Below are positions 47,036 to 48,329 of a DNA stretch of 48,329 bases, piece after piece. The notes under the pieces were generated by a model that did no database searches, was not told the origin of the DNA, and saw only the letters and a program-made list of their open reading frames with translations. The stretch covers positions 1 through 48,329 of the forward strand of contig CAMBQP010000013.1 of assembly GCA_945869955.1 (NCBI GenBank), written 5' to 3'. Source of the DNA: Schlesneria paludicola DSM 18645 (GTDB taxonomy: Bacteria > Planctomycetota > Planctomycetia > Planctomycetales > Planctomycetaceae). The position numbers and the translations under genes were made by a program. The stretch's first letter is position 1. Each line of letters begins with the position of its first letter.

Positions 47036-47084
47036 AAGTCGGTCGCGAATCATCCTCGGGATGGTTTGCGACCGACTTGTTTTT
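47034..47084. terminator. Probable bidirectional rho-independent terminator
   Basis: The arms AAGTCGGTCGC (47036-47046) and GCGACCGACTT (47068-47078) pair perfectly and the stem can extend inward through AATCATCC/GGATGGTT with one wobble pair. A G then T5 follows on the plus strand (47079-47084) and an A-run precedes the left arm, so it can end transcripts from the TIM-barrel gene and from the di-haem gene region. Confidence 0.85.
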
Positions 47085-47167
47085 CGCCCCCCACCCGGCG
47101 GAACCCGGTATACAGCCGGATCGGGCTGATGTGACCGACTACCTGCCCGCACACGCAGTGATTTGTG

Positions 47168-47984
47168 TCAAATTGACATGAGAAACTGCACCAGCAAACT
47201 TTTCTGGTCGGGTGAGAGCCTGCGGTAGCGCTCTCGAGAATTCGTTGCCTCGCCATCATGCGCTTGGATGGCGTCCTCAACCGTGGCGGCTCTCCCGTCG
47301 TGCAGATAAGGCCGGCTGCTGCGTAATCCCCAAAGGGGGGCGGTTTTCATTTCTTGCCCCGTGGCCGTTCCTTGTCCAATTCCGTCACCCAGCGAACCCA
47401 TGTCGTGTAACAGCAGGTCCGAGAACAGTATCACTCGCTGCCCATTGAGGGCCGGAATTGAACTGGGCCCCGTCGTCAACATCGGGGTATGGCAATGGGC
47501 GCAGCCAATGTCCAGGAAAATCTTCCCTCCAAATCCGGTCGATGCCGTGACAGGAAGTGGAGGTGGGGGACTGAGCAGACGCATGAAGTCTGTAAGTTTA
47601 TCGATACCATATTTGCCGGTCGCGGGATCAAACTGGTCCTCGGGATCTGCCACCCGATCCAGTTTTTTGAGGAGTTCCAGATTCCCATTCGGTGCATTTT
47701 CGGTCGGAAACAGCCTGCTTGTAATCCCCATTTCATTCAGAGAGGCATCCCCCGCAAACGAAAGTAACGTTGCTTGCTGCGCCTTCCAGCCAAAACGGCC
47801 CACCAGACTTTTTCCCGTCGTTAAAGGCCGAGATTTGAGCGGCGTTCAAACCCGGCAGAGGATCATCAAAACGAGGCTGTGCAAAAGCCGCTGATCCTGG
47901 CAAAACCGCAATTCCCCCGGCAATCATTGCCGCTGCTGAGATCCCGCGTCGTGACATTCGCGTCCAGAATTTACGAAACAACAT
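47168..47984 (-). pseudogene. Broken di-haem oxidoreductase (thiol oxidoreductase-like) gene
   Basis: Two pieces of one family protein lie in different frames. The first, from ATG 47984 (AAGGAG 7 bases upstream), gives a signal peptide and 'DPLPGLNAAQISAFNDGKK'. It should continue into the first haem region, but near 47804-47812 the sequence jumps to the C-terminal half in the next frame ('VGRFGWKAQQATLLSFAGDASLNEMGITS'). That half keeps the second haem motif 'CAHCHTP', 'LLLHDMGSLGDGIGQGTATGQEMKTAPLWGLRSSRPYLHDGRAATVEDAIQAH' and the end of the family. The first CxxCH and roughly 200 residues in the middle are missing (estimate from family length). In the first frame a short random tail ends at 47733. 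An internal deletion that also shifted frame explains it; expression of the C-terminal piece from GTG 47803 is unlikely to be useful. Confidence 0.85.
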
Positions 47985-48329
47985 GAATCTTCTCCTTGTG
48001 CTGGATTGCCTTCGTGCAGGATTGTCTTCGTGCTGGATTTTCTCAGTGCTGGATTTTCTCAGTGCTGGATTTTCTCAACCACGATCCCAAAAAATCAACA
48101 GGCTGATCCCCGACTTCTGTCGCCTAAGCTTGCCGTCCACAAGCAGAACACGAGCAAGAACCTCATGAGATTAGCCTGACAATTCTTGAAACGCCAAAGA
48201 GCAGAATCCTTCAACAAGACTTTTTCCAGAAAATGGAAAATGATGATTCTGAACCAAGATTCCGATCGCTCTGTGGCGAAGTGACCGCAGGTCAGCGATA
48301 GTCTGCGACGAGGGGTTCCCGGGCAATTG
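47985..48329. other. Upstream region of the di-haem pseudogene, right edge of the window
   Basis: Apart from the tandem array at 47998-48077 I see no gene in these 345 bases. It would hold the old promoter of the minus-strand di-haem gene. No confident gene start enters from the right. Confidence 0.45.
47998..48077. repeat. Tandem array, five copies of a 16-base unit just before a start codon
   Basis: Unit GTGCTGGATTTTCTCA at 47998, 48014, 48030, 48046 and 48062; the three distal copies are identical and the two nearest the gene have diverged. It sits between the promoter side and the ribosome site AAGGAG of the broken di-haem gene, so copy number would change its leader length. Confidence 0.95.

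Overview
The window looks like chromosomal DNA of a planctomycete, most likely in the Planctomycetales/Planctomycetaceae; I would not name a genus. The evidence is two DUF1549/DUF1553 cytochrome proteins with planctomycete-type haem motifs, a Tat-exported DUF1501 protein, a PPC-domain protein, a haem-WD40 fusion, large secreted proteins of unknown function, and an alpha/alpha-toroid protein of a family common in this phylum. Base composition is moderate (a little above half G+C by eye). I found no tRNA, rRNA, insertion sequence, phage or CRISPR array.

Layout. (1) 1-18778, minus strand: a type II secretion / type IV pilus-like operon read E-F-G-H-I-J-K-L-M, with several ATGA stop/start overlaps. 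It is followed by a haem-containing DUF1549/DUF1553 protein and two very large exported proteins, the last cut off by the left edge. (2) 18779-19656: an 878-base divergent intergenic region. (3) 19657-25294, plus strand: a three-gene cassette of two tandem von Willebrand A (VWA) proteins and one alpha/alpha-toroid protein, all with a look-alike N-terminal membrane anchor. (4) 25356-29094, minus: succinate dehydrogenase sdhC-sdhA-sdhB. (5) 29542-30756, minus: a sulfotransferase; 31187-32017, plus: scpA. (6) 32030-41352, minus: a planctomycete export cluster of DUF1501, PPC-domain, DUF1549/DUF1553 and haem-WD40-coiled-coil proteins. (7) 41802-43040, plus: threonine synthase. (8) 43302-45722, minus: an ABC exporter with an extra N-terminal domain. 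(9) 46007-46933, plus: a Tat-exported TIM-barrel sugar isomerase-like protein. (10) 47168-47984, minus: a broken di-haem oxidoreductase gene.

Working together: the secretion operon would build an inner-membrane pseudopilus machine; no outer-membrane secretin (GspD) or GspC gene is present here, so these must lie elsewhere. The VWA/VWA/toroid genes look like one membrane-anchored complex facing the periplasm. The SDH genes encode a complete three-subunit complex II.

Most unusual points: (a) the VWA-VWA-toroid cassette with a shared anchor; (b) four unrelated short tandem-repeat arrays (three with a 16-base period, one of 25), each at the edge of a gene; (c) a ten-G homopolymer inside the GspM/PilO-like gene, a candidate for phase-variable slippage; (d) the di-haem oxidoreductase pseudogene that has lost its middle and changed frame; (e) the two giant exported proteins next to the secretion operon.
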